This document shows, piece after piece, positions 13,036 through 25,711 of a stretch of DNA of 64,000 nucleotides. Made by a program: the position numbers and the translations under genes. The notes under the pieces were generated by a model. It worked only from the letters and a program-made list of their open reading frames with translations. It ran no database searches and was not told where the DNA came from. The DNA is from Cannabis sativa. Its lineage: Eukaryota; Streptophyta; Magnoliopsida; Rosales; Cannabaceae. Numbering within the stretch: the stretch's first letter is position 1; each line of letters begins with the position of its first letter. The DNA is taken from the NCBI RefSeq assembly GCF_029168945.1, contig NC_083604.1, positions 75,656,211 through 75,720,210 on the forward strand, in the 5' to 3' direction.

Positions 13036-13554
13036 TTCTAAAAAAAAAAAAAAACAATTTTAGTGATTCCCAAAAAATTATATGTTGTCCCCATATTTTA
13101 TTTTATTTTTCAAAAATAGAAGCTATAGCGAGTTTGTAAATACTTCCTACACTTCCTTTGTTGTATTTTATCTTCTCTAATTTATCTCATATATTTACAT
13201 TACATTATATATTAATTACTTTATATTTTTTTATATACCATTTAAATAATATATTTATAGCAGACAAAATAATAAAATATTATATATTATAAAAAATTAA
13301 TTTATTTTTAATTTGGAAAATTTATCTAATAAAATATTATATATTATTTATTTACTTTTACACTTACACCAAAATATATTATAAAAATAATAAAAAATTA
13401 TAGCTAAACACTAAAGTCAATAAATTTTTTAGTTATATTTAAGTAAGCACTATATCTGAAATAAATTTTTGAGCTATTTTAGCTCTAATAGATGTGCTTT
13501 ATCCACAATTTTTTTTAATCTTAGGTATATAATATAATTTAACATTTGTAACTA

Positions 13555-14105
13555 TTTTTTTTTAAAGGAAATAGACACTTTATTAAAATAAAGCTTCAAC
13601 CATTACAATAGATAAAAAATTAGTCGAAGCATTACTCTCGGTAAAAATACGAACGGGATAGAAATAAGAGTTACGAGTAATACAATAAGTAATTTTATTT
13701 ACAGAACGTTTAACAAAATAAATCTCAATAGATTTTAAAGAGACTAAGAGTAGTTTGCAATCGTGAATTAATAAATCAAAAAAAGAAGGTATATGAAATA
13801 TACTTTGTAAAGCTTGGACTACAACTAGGCACTCAATTTCAAGTTGCACATCATTCTATCCTTTTCTTTTAATCCAACTTTTTAATCCAACTTAGAGTCT
13901 TCTTGATGCCATAAATCTCAACCATAGCCGCATCCACTTGTCTAGGTTTACTAACATAAATAGCTTAAATAATACGGCCATTATGGTCATGAGCAACACC
14001 CCCAAAACCAAACCAATCTTCGAAAGTAAAAATAACGACATCAACATTTACCTTAATTTTATTTAAAGCGGGTTTAGACCAATGCAAAAATTATCCGCCG
14101 TCGAG
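13555..14105 (-). pseudogene. Second LINE RNase H (RVT_3) tail on the minus strand
   Basis: Reading the minus strand from 14100 gives SKPALNKIKVNVDVVIF, FGFGGVAHDHNGRIIQA, then after a disrupted stretch CLVVVQALQSIF and IYFVKRSVNK, the N-terminal, middle and C-terminal signatures of plant RVT_3 RNase H. A poly-T run at about 13554-13564 is the poly(A) tail of the element on this strand. 5' truncation, stops and frameshifts mark it as dead. It is separate from the relic at 10850-13035. Confidence 0.72.
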
Positions 14106-14312
14106 TGATTGCACATTTGTAACTATTTTAGATTGTGAGTGCACTAATATTTCAGTATTAAATAATACTCGCTAGTACTTTTCATTAAAACTATGTCAAC
14201 TTTACAAACAAAACTAAAGAAATTTACTAAATAATAACATTTTATATTTTATATAATCCGAAAATACAAAAACTTATTATTACAATCAATAATTATATAT
14301 AAAAAAATATTG

Positions 14313-14813
14313 CTAGGACTTGTTAGGTTCTGGTCCCAAAATACCATTCACAACTGAAGTAGCCACCAAAACCCCCAAAACCTCGGCTCCGGCCACCGCC
14401 GCAGCCTGCGCTAAGCCGCCGAAACTCACCGCCGTCTCAATCTCTTTCTCCGCACTTTCGATACCTTTCTCCGCCGATTCGATCCCTTTCTCAGCCGCTT
14501 CGATTCCCTTATCCGCCGCCTCGAACCCTTCCTTAACGATCTCCTCCGCCTCCTTCTCCACCTTCCTCAGCCCTTTCCTTATCCCAAACAGCGGAATGTC
14601 CGCAGCCATCGAAGCTCTGTCCCCTACGGTGACTGCGGTCACCGTTGCCGGAATTAAGAACAGAAGCTGTCTGCGACTGGGAATGGAGGACATCATTTTC
14701 GCCGGCGTTGCTTTGAGAGATGGTGGATTGTAGGAGGGCGGAAGGTCATTGCGCACGCGCCGGAGCGTGAAGGTGTTGAGCAGAGGTGATACGGTGGCTG
14801 ATGTGGCAGCCAT
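14313..14813 (-). CDS. Small plastid-targeted plant protein with KGIE-type repeats, 166 aa
   Basis: A single-exon gene whose GC content is clearly above its surroundings. Residues 1-65 are rich in Ser/Thr/Pro/Arg and resemble a chloroplast transit peptide. A hydrophobic stretch follows (LLFLIPATVTAVTVGDRASMA) and could be a thylakoid-targeting signal or membrane anchor. The middle holds a charged amphipathic repeat (KGIEAAEKGIESAEKGIESA) likely to form a long helix. The C-terminus is a hydrophobic Gly/Ala helix (AAAVAGAEVLGVLVATSVV). I recognise this as a conserved plant protein of unknown function and know no activity. The ATG at 14813 (MAATSATVS) is preferred; an upstream in-frame ATG at 14852 would add 13 residues. 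Confidence 0.82.
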   Translation of the reverse strand: MAATSATVSPLLNTFTLRRVRNDLPPSYNPPSLKATPAKMMSSIPSRRQLLFLIPATVTAVTVGDRASMAADIPLFGIRKGLRKVEKEAEEIVKEGFEAADKGIEAAEKGIESAEKGIESAEKEIETAVSFGGLAQAAAVAGAEVLGVLVATSVVNGILGPEPNKS

Positions 14814-15045
14814 TGGAGATGGTGTGTGGATTGTGGAGATGTGGTTGAGCACAGGGCAAGCTATTTATATGTTACAATCTTTTGGGAGCCTGTAATGACA
14901 GTTATACCCTTACTTTTTGCTGTTATCGTTTTTGTTAGATTAGGGACATTATTGTCGTTTACTTTAAATAAGTTTACATATAGATATACTTTGTTATGAC
15001 TAATTTAGATTTGACTCTTTTAATTTTGATATGTAATAAATTATG

Positions 15046-15463
15046 GGGAAATTCTATAATGCACCCCCTTAAAAGGGGTACACCGATACATCTTTATCTG
15101 TTTTAGTATCCGAAATAATTTTTTAGTCAAATTTTTTCTCATGGTCATGTAAATTATACTTATTTAAGTCATCCTGCAAAATTTTATGAAAATTCGGAAA
15201 AGTTTAACACGCCAAAAATTGCGTTCAAATAGTGTGTTGCACGCGTGACTATTTTATTTTATACGCGTGTAAAATAGACTGTTTGAACATTGTTTTCTAT
15301 ATTGTAAATTGTTCCAAATTTCTTAAAATTTTGTAAGATATCTTAAATAGCTATAACGTACATGAATATGAAAAAAATTAGACTAAATTTTTTTCTAAAT
15401 ACCGAAACAAGTAGAGGGTGCATCAATGCATCCATTTTAAGGGGGTGCATTGTAGAATCACCC
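15046..15463 (+). mobile_element. MULE-type MITE, copy A, 418 bp
   Basis: The ends are imperfect inverted repeats (GGGAAATTCTATAATGC; the right end reverse-complemented is GGGTGATTCTACAATGC) that lead into CACCCCCTTAAAA. The flanks carry a perfect 9-bp duplication TAAATTATG (15037-15045 and 15464-15472), diagnostic of Mutator-like transposases. There is no coding capacity. The same element recurs in reverse orientation at 15708-16125. Confidence 0.88.
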
Positions 15464-15707
15464 TAAATTATGTATCTTAAATTTTTTTAGTTATTAAAAA
15501 TTATTTTTCAAAATAGTTAAATTTAATAATTTTTGTTTAATTTTATTAAATAAAATCTTATGCGGATAAAAATTTAAAGGACATAATTCGATACATGTTA
15601 AAGTTTAAAAGACATGTTTTTATAAATATTAAAATTTGAGGAACACAATTTAGTATATTAGCAATCATCATATTAGTAAATTAAATGAAATTAGACAAAA
15701 AAATTTA

Positions 15708-16125
15708 GGGTGATTCTACAATGCACCCCCTTAAAAGGGATGTACTGATACACCTTTAACTTGTTTCGGCATCCAGAAGAATTTTTTAGTCTAATTTTTT
15801 TCATATTCATGTACGTTATAGCTATTTAAGATATCCTACAAAATTTTGAAAAATTTGGAATAATTTACAATATAGAAACCAATGTTCAAACCGTCTATTT
15901 TACACTCGTATAAAATAAAATAGTCACGCGTGCAACATACTGTTTGAACATAATTTTCGACGTGTTAAACTTTTCTAAATTTCTTAAAATTTTGCAGGAT
16001 GTCTTAAATAACTATAACGTACATGACCATGAGAAAAAATTTGACTAAAAAATTATTTCAGATGCTAAAACACATAGGGGTGCATCAATATATCCATTTT
16101 AAGGGGGTGCATTGTAGAATTTTCC
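15708..16125 (-). mobile_element. MULE-type MITE, copy B, 418 bp, inverted relative to copy A
   Basis: The sequence is close to the reverse complement of copy A along its whole length and has exactly the same length. Its own 9-bp duplication AAAAATTTA (15699-15707 and 16126-16134) shows an independent insertion, not a local inverted duplication. The 244 bp between the copies are unrelated AT-rich DNA. Together they make a large inverted repeat. Confidence 0.88.
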
Positions 16126-16134
16126 AAAAATTTA

Positions 16135-17752
16135 AATCTAATAATATTAATAGTTTTTGAAAAAATTTTAACGACTTAAAAATTTTAAAAAAACATAATT
16201 TAATACATGTCAATGTTCAAAAGATAAAAATATTAATTAATTTTTTTTTTTTAATTATGAACATATCAATTCCAATAAAGTGTAATCCATCAAAACAAAA
16301 TTTTTAATCTACAAAAATTTGATAGCAAACTTAAGAATCAAACTTCTCAAAAAAAAAAAAAACCTTAAAAATCAAGTATTAAAACTCATAAATATTTAAT
16401 GCTTAGACAAAACAAAATTCAATGCTATACAATTAGATGCTTCAAAGTGAAAATACTGAAAATATTGATGAAGTGAAAATATATTAAAGCTATCATGACA
16501 TGAGTCTACAAATCTTGATAAAATAATAGTAACGGCCCCAAGCAAAACTTTCCTTCAATTCCAACATTAACCAGCATCATCCTCCAAATTATTGCTTCCT
16601 AGTTAAAATTTGTTTGAATAATTGATAAACAACTCACAAAACACACCAAGAAAAAGAGAATTGGAATAAAGATTAAACATTTTTAAGAAATGAATACAAT
16701 TGTAAAGAGTAAAATTTTAATATGCTAATTGAAAGGAAGAAAACTTATCTTATATAATGTTTAGTTCACATGAATAGAGGGGGCCATTTAATTGTTTGGT
16801 TTCTTTAGATTATGTTTGGTCATGGAGTTGAGGAAGGATGGAGAGTATTTTAGTAATCTTTTCAAGTTGTTTGAGAAGAAAGAGATACATTAGTATATTT
16901 ATAAAATTATTTTTTTGATAATTTTTTATGGTGATGTATATGTAATTTTTAAAATAAATTAGATATAAGAGTCTAACACTATTTAATTATTAAAGTAGAA
17001 ATAATGCATAAATTTTGAACTTCGAACCCGATTTGTGTTAAAATACTTGATTGTGACCATATCGCGCTGATTTGTCGAAAATTACCTACAATAAGTCAAA
17101 ACAAACATATTATATAATAATATACTCCATTAGCACAATATATAATAAAATTATAATTTTTTCTTTCTGGGGCCAAAATTAGAAAAATACCACTAACTCA
17201 TATATGAGTCTTCAATGCGTAAAATTATTAATTTTATATAATTTAATGACATAATTACTCATTTATTCTTAATTAATTTAATTAGGGTCGTTAATCTATT
17301 TACTAATCTTGAAATAATACAACTACTGCCACCCAACTTCTTTACTAAAAAATATGTGTTAGAATTTCTTTTTTTAATTTTTTTTCATAGTAGTTATCGT
17401 TATAGTTACAATATTAATTCTGTAAATTTTTAAATAATTTACAATATTGAAAATAAAATCTCTAATATTCTAATCTATGTTAAAAAAAATTCAAACTTAT
17501 TTTTGAAAATTCTAAATATGAAATTATAATTAGAGTGTAAGACGGACTAAAATTTTATTTTTCAGTTCTAAAAAAAGGAGTAAAATATAATTAGTAGAGT
17601 GAGACGAGGATATTTATGAAAGAAATGTAAATTACAAGGGTAGTTTATGTAATTTCACAACTTTATTATTTACCTTTTGTGCCCCAAAAGAGAGGGTTTT
17701 TCCTTACAAAAAAATAACAGAAGAAAGAAGAGAAGCAAAGAAGTGGGAAGCC
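16135..17752. other. AT-rich spacer and NASP promoter region
   Basis: No gene is visible. The sequence is AT-rich with many short poly-A/T tracts. The NASP promoter and 5' UTR must lie in the last few hundred bases; an A/G-rich leader (AACAGAAGAAAGAAGAGAAG) immediately precedes the start codon. Confidence 0.45.
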
Positions 17753-20600
17753 ATGGTTGAAGTTGAAGAAGCTCCAGTGTCTGAATCCTCTATAACGGAG
17801 GTAGATAATACTCCACCCATTAATGTCCTTAAAACTCAGCCTTCTAACGAGGCCACCATTGAATCTATCACTCAAGGAGGAGCCGAGTCTACTTGCAACA
17901 ACGGTGCCGCCGCAGTTCACGACACTCCTGGCGTTAACTCCGGCGAAGGATCAAAGAATTCACTCCAGTTGGCCGATGAGTTTATGGAGAAGGGTTCCAA
18001 CGCCCTCAAAGATTCTGATTACAGCGAGGCTGCCGAGTGCTTCAGCCGTGCCCTAGAAATCAGGTTCCATTTTTTTTTTCTTCTTAGTTATTAAAAATAG
18101 GAACATTTCACGTAATTTCATGAAGTTTGCTCATTTTATTTTATTAAGTATTTGAGCTGATTTTTTTTTTTTTCACCGATTTATGTATATGAGGTTTAGA
18201 AACTGTGTTTAGATCTTTATGTATTACATTTTCTATTGAGCAAATACATTATGAAAAATCAGGTTACATTTGTTTTTTCACATTTTTTCTGTTTAGTTAT
18301 TTAAACATTATGAGCTGATGCTTGTTTCATATGTTGTAGTGGGTTTTTGTTTTTAAACCCAATTTGTGCTCAATCTCATCCTGTATGAAAAATGCTTAAG
18401 TGGGTTTTGTGTTTAAATTTGGTGACATATATATGACTTTATTTCTGCTTTCATATGAACTAATTTCTTTAGGAAACTATTTTTTTTACTGTTTGGTTAT
18501 CTAGCAGTAATGGGTGCTGAGCTTTGATTTATCTCTGAGCTGATGATGCTTGTTTCATATGCTGCAGTGGATTTGTTTTTAAACCCAATCTGTGCTCAAT
18601 CTTATCCTGCATGAAAAATGCTTCAGTGGGTTGTTGTGTTTAAATTTGGTGACATATATATGACTTTAATTTCTGCTTTCATATGACTTAATTTCCTTAC
18701 GAAACTATTTATTTTACTGTTTGGTTATCTAAACATTTAAAAAATTGTTTCATATCTCATAGTAGGTTTGTTTTAAACCCAATCTGTTCTCAATCTCATC
18801 ATGTATGAAAATGCTTCTGTGGGTTTTTGTGTTTAAATTTGGTGATATATATATGACTTAATTTCTTTAGGAAACTTTATATTTTACTTCCTGTCATATA
18901 TCCCATCATTTTTTAGGACTTAGGAGTACTTGTTGGTGATAATTTTGCAAAAACTCAGGGTTGGACGCTTTGGTGAGCTTTCTCCTGAGTGTATCAAAAC
19001 TTACTATAAATATGGATGTGCTTTGCTTTACAAAGCTCAAGAGGAGGCTGATCCCCTGGGTTCTGTACCCAAGAAAGGAGTTGAATCTCAACAAGAGTCT
19101 GCTAAAGATGAATCTGCTAAGAATGTCTCAAATGGGGAATCTTCAGTGGCTTCTGCTTCAAGTAATGGAGAAGATTCTGCGCCAGCAGATAATCAAGAAG
19201 GAGAAGCAGCTAAAGAAGGTGGGTGTATGCTTGATCGTTTGTTGTTGGTTACATCTGTTGATATTTTATCTTACAAACTCCCATTTCAGATGTTTTTGCA
19301 CCTGCCTAAGGTTGCAATTATGCTTTAAATGTTCACATTTTCTTACTTTTTTCGTTGTTATCTTATGAGCCAGTTTCCAATGAAAATAATGAGGAGGGCG
19401 CTGATGGGGGCAGTGATGCCGAGGACCTGGCTGAAGCTGAAGCCGAAGCAGATGAAGATGAATCAGACCTTGATTTGGCCTGGAAGATGTTAGATGTTGC
19501 TAGAGCAATTGCTGAGAAACAGTCCGGTGACACGATGCTGAAAGTTGACATATTATCAACTTTGGCAGAAGTTGCACTTGAAAGAGGTGTGCCTTTATGC
19601 TTATTCATATTTTTTTCTTTTTAACTTAAATATTTGACTTGCTGAATACTTAATTAATTTTTTGGGTGATCTCTTCCAGAGCCTTTAATTGTTTTAAACA
19701 TGAATTATTTGTGTTCTCTTTGTAGAGGACATTGAAACATCTCTTAGTGACTACCAGAAAGCACTATCCATGTTGGAACGCTTGGTTGAACCTGACAGCC
19801 GACATATAGCTGAATTGTATCCTTTCCATGATAGGACACTGTTACTCAAAATACTATGTTGTTTATAGGCCTTTGATCAGCTATTGCTGACATTCCATTC
19901 TAAGTCTATTTAGCTATATTCTATTAATGATGCTGTACACATGATTTCAATTTTCAACTTAAATCCCTAACTGGGGTAATTTAGAAATTTTCGGATATGT
20001 TTGTGTTTGGAGATTGGTTCTCAGCCTCAAGAAGCCATGCAATACTGCCAAAAGGCTATATCTGTTTGCCAGGCCCGGACACAGCGGCTGAAAAACCAAG
20101 CAAATAGTGTATCTGAATCAACATCCTCATCATCCACTTCTGATACAGACAAACAGGCAGAGATTGAAACACTAACCGGTCTTGCTGGTGATCTAGAAAA
20201 GAAGGTATAGCTCTAAATTGAATTAGAAAATAAATATTTCTTGTTGAAAGTTTTCAAATTAATCATTTAATGTTTTTTTTTGCAGCTCGAAGATTTGCAA
20301 CAACTGGTATCAAACCCGAAATCGATTCTTTCTGAAATTCTAGGAATCGCAGCTGCCAATTCTAAAGCAGGCGAGAAGAATGCATCTTCATCTGTGCTGC
20401 CAGACTCTTCCACCATGAGCTTCTCTAAGAACAATGGGAATTTCGACTCTCCAACTATTTCTACTACTCAAGCTAGTGGGTCTTCTACTGGGGTCACACA
20501 TCTTGGAGTGGTAGGAAGAGGAGTAAAGCGAATGGTGATCACAGCAGACCCGAACCCAACCAAGAAACCAGCATTAGATTCTGAAGAAGATAAAAAGTAA
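17753..20600 (+). CDS. NASP: NASP-type histone H3 chaperone (SHNi-TPR protein), 469 aa
   Basis: Exons 17753-18063, 18959-19218, 19374-19586, 19726-19816, 19985-20204 and 20286-20600 join in frame to 469 residues, close to Arabidopsis NASP. The order is: a low-complexity N-terminus; a first TPR (FMEKGSNALKDSDYSEAAEC); the conserved ELSPECIKTYYKYGCALL helix pair; an acidic insert (EAEAEADEDESDLDLAWKM), which is the NASP histone-binding signature; two further TPRs (KALSMLERLVEPDSRHIAEL, SQPQEAMQYCQKAI); a Ser-rich linker; and a basic C-terminus with a probable nuclear signal (GRGVKRM...PTKKPAL). NASP binds H3 (including CenH3) and H3-H4 in the nucleus and supplies it for chromatin assembly. The intron 1 donor (GTTCCA) is weak but the frame and homology support it. 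Confidence 0.9.
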
Positions 20601-22301
20601 TGACAGCTTCTCTTCAAGGTCTAGGATTCTATATTGTGTGCGAATGAAGAAACCTGAGTATAAATGTTCTGATTCTGTTAAATTTCTTTACTAACTTTTA
20701 TGCGGTGGTACAACTTTTAACATTTCTAATATTGAGGTAATGGATTTACAAATGCATGCTTATATATATATATATATTTTATTTGTTTATTTACAGTTTA
20801 TTTTTACCTGCTCTTAAGAAAACTGTAGGGGAGATTAATAGATTGATATGAGTGGGAATGATTCTTAGTAGAAAGAAGATTTGGTGTGAATATTATGAAA
20901 TTTTAATATAGAATTATGCTGGTAGAGTTGTTCTATATTCGTTTCTTTTCTACTCTTGTTTTTTATTCTAGCGTGGGTATTTAAATAAATTGTAAAATAG
21001 GCTGTAAAGTAAAGCGTTCCTTGTTTAGCAAAGTTGGGTGTTAGTGTTACTTATTCTAAAACAGGTTGTTACAACATTAGATAATTTGCCTGGCTTTGTG
21101 GAATCATCGATCTTCACAAACAGCCCTTTAAATAAAAGCTAAGGAAAATAGCACTAATTCTTCTTCAAATAATTATTTAAAATCGTTCTTAGTGCTTTAC
21201 ATTTCTCATATATTAATATAATGACTTGGTTAGGCGTTGGAGTCTAGACGAGATGGTGCATAACGTGATTATTAATATTATATATTTTCTATATCAATTA
21301 TTGTTCTTTATCATTTTCATGCATTTTACATAGAATTGGTGAACTTCAATAGGAAATATATATACAATATATGAGAAGTAATTGGATATTTTGATCAAGA
21401 CATGTGGCGAAAGAGCATTGGATGAGGTGATGATTCTCACGAAGTGTATAAATACAAATAGAATGGAGTCTTGTCACTATAGCTCAATAAAATTATGTCA
21501 CCAAATTTGGTGTGGAATTCTTGTGTCAATATTCAAACATGTAGTGACAAGGATACTTACAATTTACATACAAACAATCAATTGTACACGTTAAGATTTT
21601 TTTTTTCTTTTGCATTGTATGGTTAGCATTACTCTACCAAAAAGTAAAAAACCAAATCTCTTCTTTCTACGTTGGAATAGCTTACAAAGAATTGAAAGTG
21701 AGTATCATTTAATGAAGAAAACTCTTATTAAATTAAACATTTGTCTTCTTCATTTCATTAGGTTCCACTACAAGCCGACCATGACGTTTTATCTTTATTT
21801 ATTTATTTTGCAAAAAGAAGCGTTATTCAAGAGGAAATATTTTATAAGAGTTGGTATTGGTAGTACTCGATTGGATCCAAACCAAATTAGTTACATTCTC
21901 AATTTATAAACAATGAACTTGAACTCAACTCCTAGTTCCTAGTTACTTTTTTCATTCTTTCTTTTATCTCCAAATAAACAATACATGACAAAAGGTTCAC
22001 GTTGCTTTTAAATAAAGAATTTTCCTTTCTCTATTTTATTCTTGTTCCAGAAGATCCAATCAAGAAACTATAGCACAAGGGTTAAGACACAAATTCATGA
22101 AGTGTCATTTTCTGATAACAATTTCATGAAGTGAAAAACTAAGCTAATCGATTCCTTTGACAGACTCTAGGACAGTACAGTACTAGGTGTTAATAAACAC
22201 AAAGATTAGACGATTATATCAATGTGGGAAATTGCTTTATAACTAAACCAAACCAAACCAAGCAGAGGTAATTCATAATAAGTCAATTGTAAGTAAAAAA
22301 A
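20601..22301. other. Intergenic spacer between NASP and the small Cys-rich gene
   Basis: It holds the NASP 3' UTR (first few hundred bases) and AT-rich DNA. Open frames at 21382-21594 and 21610-21909 have no recognisable domain and read like chance frames. No repeat ends were recognised. Confidence 0.45.
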
Positions 22302-22511
22302 ATGTGCTACAAAGTTGAATGCCAAAGGTGCAAAAAATACAGCTGGGGTGGGTGTGGTCAGCACCTTCCTTCTGTGTACAAACAAATTGAAAAGGGAAAA
22401 CATTGTCAATGCAGGGCTTGGCCAGGAGTTGTTGTAGCCACTGATGGCTCACCTTCTACAAAGACATCTACTACCACCACTACTACTACTGCTACTACTA
22501 CTTCCAAATGA
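22302..22511 (+). CDS. Small conserved Cys-rich protein, 69 aa
   Basis: The first ~45 residues (MCYKVECQRCKKYSWGGCGQ then HLPSVY, GKHCQCRAWPGV) match a short plant protein family of unknown function with a fixed pattern of six Cys and one His, which suggests a metal-binding or redox fold. The tail is a run of Thr from an ACT/ACC triplet repeat (22469-22505), a likely length-variable microsatellite. There is no signal peptide. The gene is a single exon, and the start is the first ATG of the conserved domain. No function is known to me. Confidence 0.75.
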   Translation: MCYKVECQRCKKYSWGGCGQHLPSVYKQIEKGKHCQCRAWPGVVVATDGSPSTKTSTTTTTTTATTTSK

Positions 22512-25100
22512 CCCCTCCATTTTGGTAATAAAAAATGAAAATTCACTCATGATATATGTGATTAATTAAGATGCAAATGCTAGTTGTTACATGTTCAATT
22601 CTTACTAACTATTCTTTATCTTGAGTTATACTTATGGAAGTAATGATTGGAATACATTTAAATTGTGCACACTATTTATCTTGAGTTATGCTAGTTTTTT
22701 CATGTGTTTTTCAATTAAATTTATGTATGTGAAATTATGTTTTTGGTTTAGAGTGAAAAAAAAAATGTAGCGTAGGAATGAAATAAAATTGAATGACATA
22801 AATTGGAATAAATCAAAGGAACTTGAATGAGTATAATCTATTTTGCTTTGCGAGCATTATTTTGTTGTAATAGATTATGTATTCTATTGACCAACTGATA
22901 TATATTTTATTTATCTCTAAAAAAATGATATTACAAAGAAATCAGTTTATTATAAGGAAAACAAAATTTGCAATAAATATTTATTTTTATGATTGGAATG
23001 AAGTTTTATCCTAGAAGTAGAAAACTTCAAATCAAAGCATATATACAGTTCTTGAATTTTGGGAGGTTGTTTATTATTGAAGATAGATGATTGATGTTTG
23101 TTTGTGCAGGTAGGGGTGGCATCCCTTGGATGCTTGTTAAGAGTTGTTATCTTAAGACTGATGGTGGGACTGGAAGGGAAGACCTATCCATAAAATAATT
23201 AAGAGAGGGATGTTTTTAGTTGAATACTACTTTCATTATTAATTATGCCTTTAATCATGTCTAGAAGATTAGTCATATTTTAATAATGTAAATGCAGGCT
23301 TATGGTCAACACCCATTGACCAAACCAAACTTGTATTTGCCACTGTACGGATTCATTAATTGTTAATTAAAAGAATCAAATTCCTCTCTAAATATTGTGC
23401 TAGCTTGGTAAGGGCTCACTTAAGTCAGTCATGGGTTATTTTTGTACTTTTGGATGATTCCTTTTCAATTTGCTATGGTTTTTGTGCTCTCTTTCTTTTC
23501 AAACCCACTTGTAATATTATTTATAAAAGGGGCTATAGTTTTTGATGTTAAGAGCCAGAGAGGGAAAATTCGAAATTAGATGGAGTTGTGTTAAATGGAA
23601 TCTGATAAAGTTTGATTTTGTGATTTGGGGAGCTCCCTAAGAGATTGCTAAACATGGGTTTTAACCAAATAAACAATGTAACCCACTCTACCATATTGTA
23701 GCCAATATGAAGTTCTGACTTTAAGAAATGTTTTGGATTCATACTGTTTGGCATTGGCATTTTGTTGTCTCAGCAGTTGTGCCAACGAAACCTGCCCATC
23801 CTTGCCTTTAATTTTATATAATGATAGAATATTTAGTATATACACTACTGTCTAATGATTAGTCACCAAACCAAATATGAATGGCAGTAAACTTTTCTTT
23901 TACGAAAAAGGGATTTGAGTTACAACTTACAACAATTAGTACCTTGCTAGAATGATTTCCCTTCTTCCAAATTCATCTCAAGTCAATATTTAATAGATCA
24001 GAAAATTCAGTTTCGAGGCAAAGTGGGGTTTGTTTGTTTTCTGTTAGCCGTTGTGTATGGCATTTACCAACAACACTGCTATACTAGTACTATATCTAAC
24101 CAATATCTTTTTCCTTTTCAATATAATATAGTCTTATAATTTGATAACATATTGTATCCTTTAAAATTTTAGATTTGAACAGTTCAAAGTTCTCAAGTCT
24201 GAATTTGAATTTGTACGAAATGGTGTGTGTGCGTAACCTGCCATACTCTGTCAACCATTAAAACAGCCCATAAATAAATGCAAGTTAATAATGGGGCGAG
24301 GGTAGATAGATGCACGCATTAAAGTTGCATAGGAATTCCATACCTTTGTCACTACTGAATTTGAATGTGTGTGTGAAAAACATAACTCAAGAAATTCCTA
24401 AGCTCCTAATCCTATGGTAGATGAACATGAGCATTAATTTCCACACAGCTCTATAAGTATGAACCATGTTGGCCGAAGTAATGATAAACCTTCTAAGTTT
24501 AAAGACTACAAAATTGACATTTAAATAAATAAATAAATAAAAGACTACAAAATTGACTGGTTGGTCATGTGGGCCTGTGGCAAAAATTACCAATTCTTAA
24601 TGCTTTAGGACCTACCCTAACCTATAGCTTTTTCTCCTCTAGACTTTCAGATGTTTCCTAAAGGTAATGGTATGCAATTATTTATAATCAAATCGTAATT
24701 ATTAGTCTTAAATGTGTAAGATTCATCATATTCTTATTATTATGAACCTTAGTCTAATGTAATGCATTATGTGGGGGGTAGGGACTAGGACACATTTCCC
24801 CCCCAAATAAATGTACATTTATGTATTAAGCAGAGCCAAGAGTTTTGACTAAAGCAAATGATTTTTCTTTTCTTTTTGAAGGAGAAAATCAAACAATATT
24901 GAATAGTAGTAGAATTATGAAACGCAAATGCAATTATAAAATTCAATTATTTTAACTCTCAAAAAAGCAATGAGACCCCAGTTGGCATACAATGCGTTTT
25001 TGGTTAATAATGGGTGATATATGGATGATTGTGATGGTGGGTTTTAATAATATTTAAAAGCAAAAATTTAAAATTATTCTTTGAGTAACACACCCTCTTT
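22512..25100. other. Intergenic spacer, no gene seen
   Basis: AT-rich sequence. A possible splice-acceptor-like GTGCAG at 23105-23110, followed by short open sequence, could be a 3' UTR exon of the preceding small gene, but there is nothing to confirm it. A 16-base motif AGACTACAAAATTGAC occurs twice (about 24502 and 24541) around a TAAA microsatellite. No domain-bearing frame was found. Confidence 0.4.
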
Positions 25101-25711
25101 ATGATGATAGTCCCAATTTCCTTTCTTTGAGGCAAGAAGAGAAAAGAGGGAGAGAGAGAATGTGTGTGTCATTGCTGGAGTGGGTTAGATACTGAATCGG
25201 TTTCAAAAGGAAAAAAATGGAAAAATAATAAAAAGAAACATGATCATATGATCTCCTTTTTCGATATTTGTTCAAGCTCTATTTGTCTTCTCTCAAATAT
25301 TTTGGATTCCTACCCTCTCTTTCAAAACCCTTACACTTTCTTTCTTTCACCTAGTTTTCTTCTACTAAACCACAATAAAAACAATTTTCATGTACTGTCT
25401 TTGTTAATGTGATGTTGGAGTGAGAGAAGGGAAATTCATTCATTCATTCATTCTACCTACCTTACACTCACTCACACTCAAACAAGCCTCCATCCTAATA
25501 TTCTTGGTTTTCCCTACTCTACTCTCCTATCTAAAATTTACATAAGACAGAGAAAGAAAAACAAAGAAAGAAACAGAGAGAGAGAGAGAAAGAGATAGAA
25601 CACTCACCAGTCACCACTGGGTATTTCATGGATCTGGTTGTCTAGTTTTCTGAAAAGGGTTTTCTTCAGTAGTAGAAAGTCTAGAACTTGAAGAAGCTTA
25701 TTCCCGAGAAA
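25100..25711 (+). promoter_or_regulatory. Promoter/5' UTR region of the NPH3 gene, GA and pyrimidine tracts
   Basis: The sequence has a CATT repeat (25437-25452), CT-rich tracts and a GAGAGAGAGAGAGAAAGAGA run (about 25576-25596) near the start codon, a composition common in plant 5' UTRs and core promoters. No TATA box or transcription start can be fixed. Confidence 0.35.
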
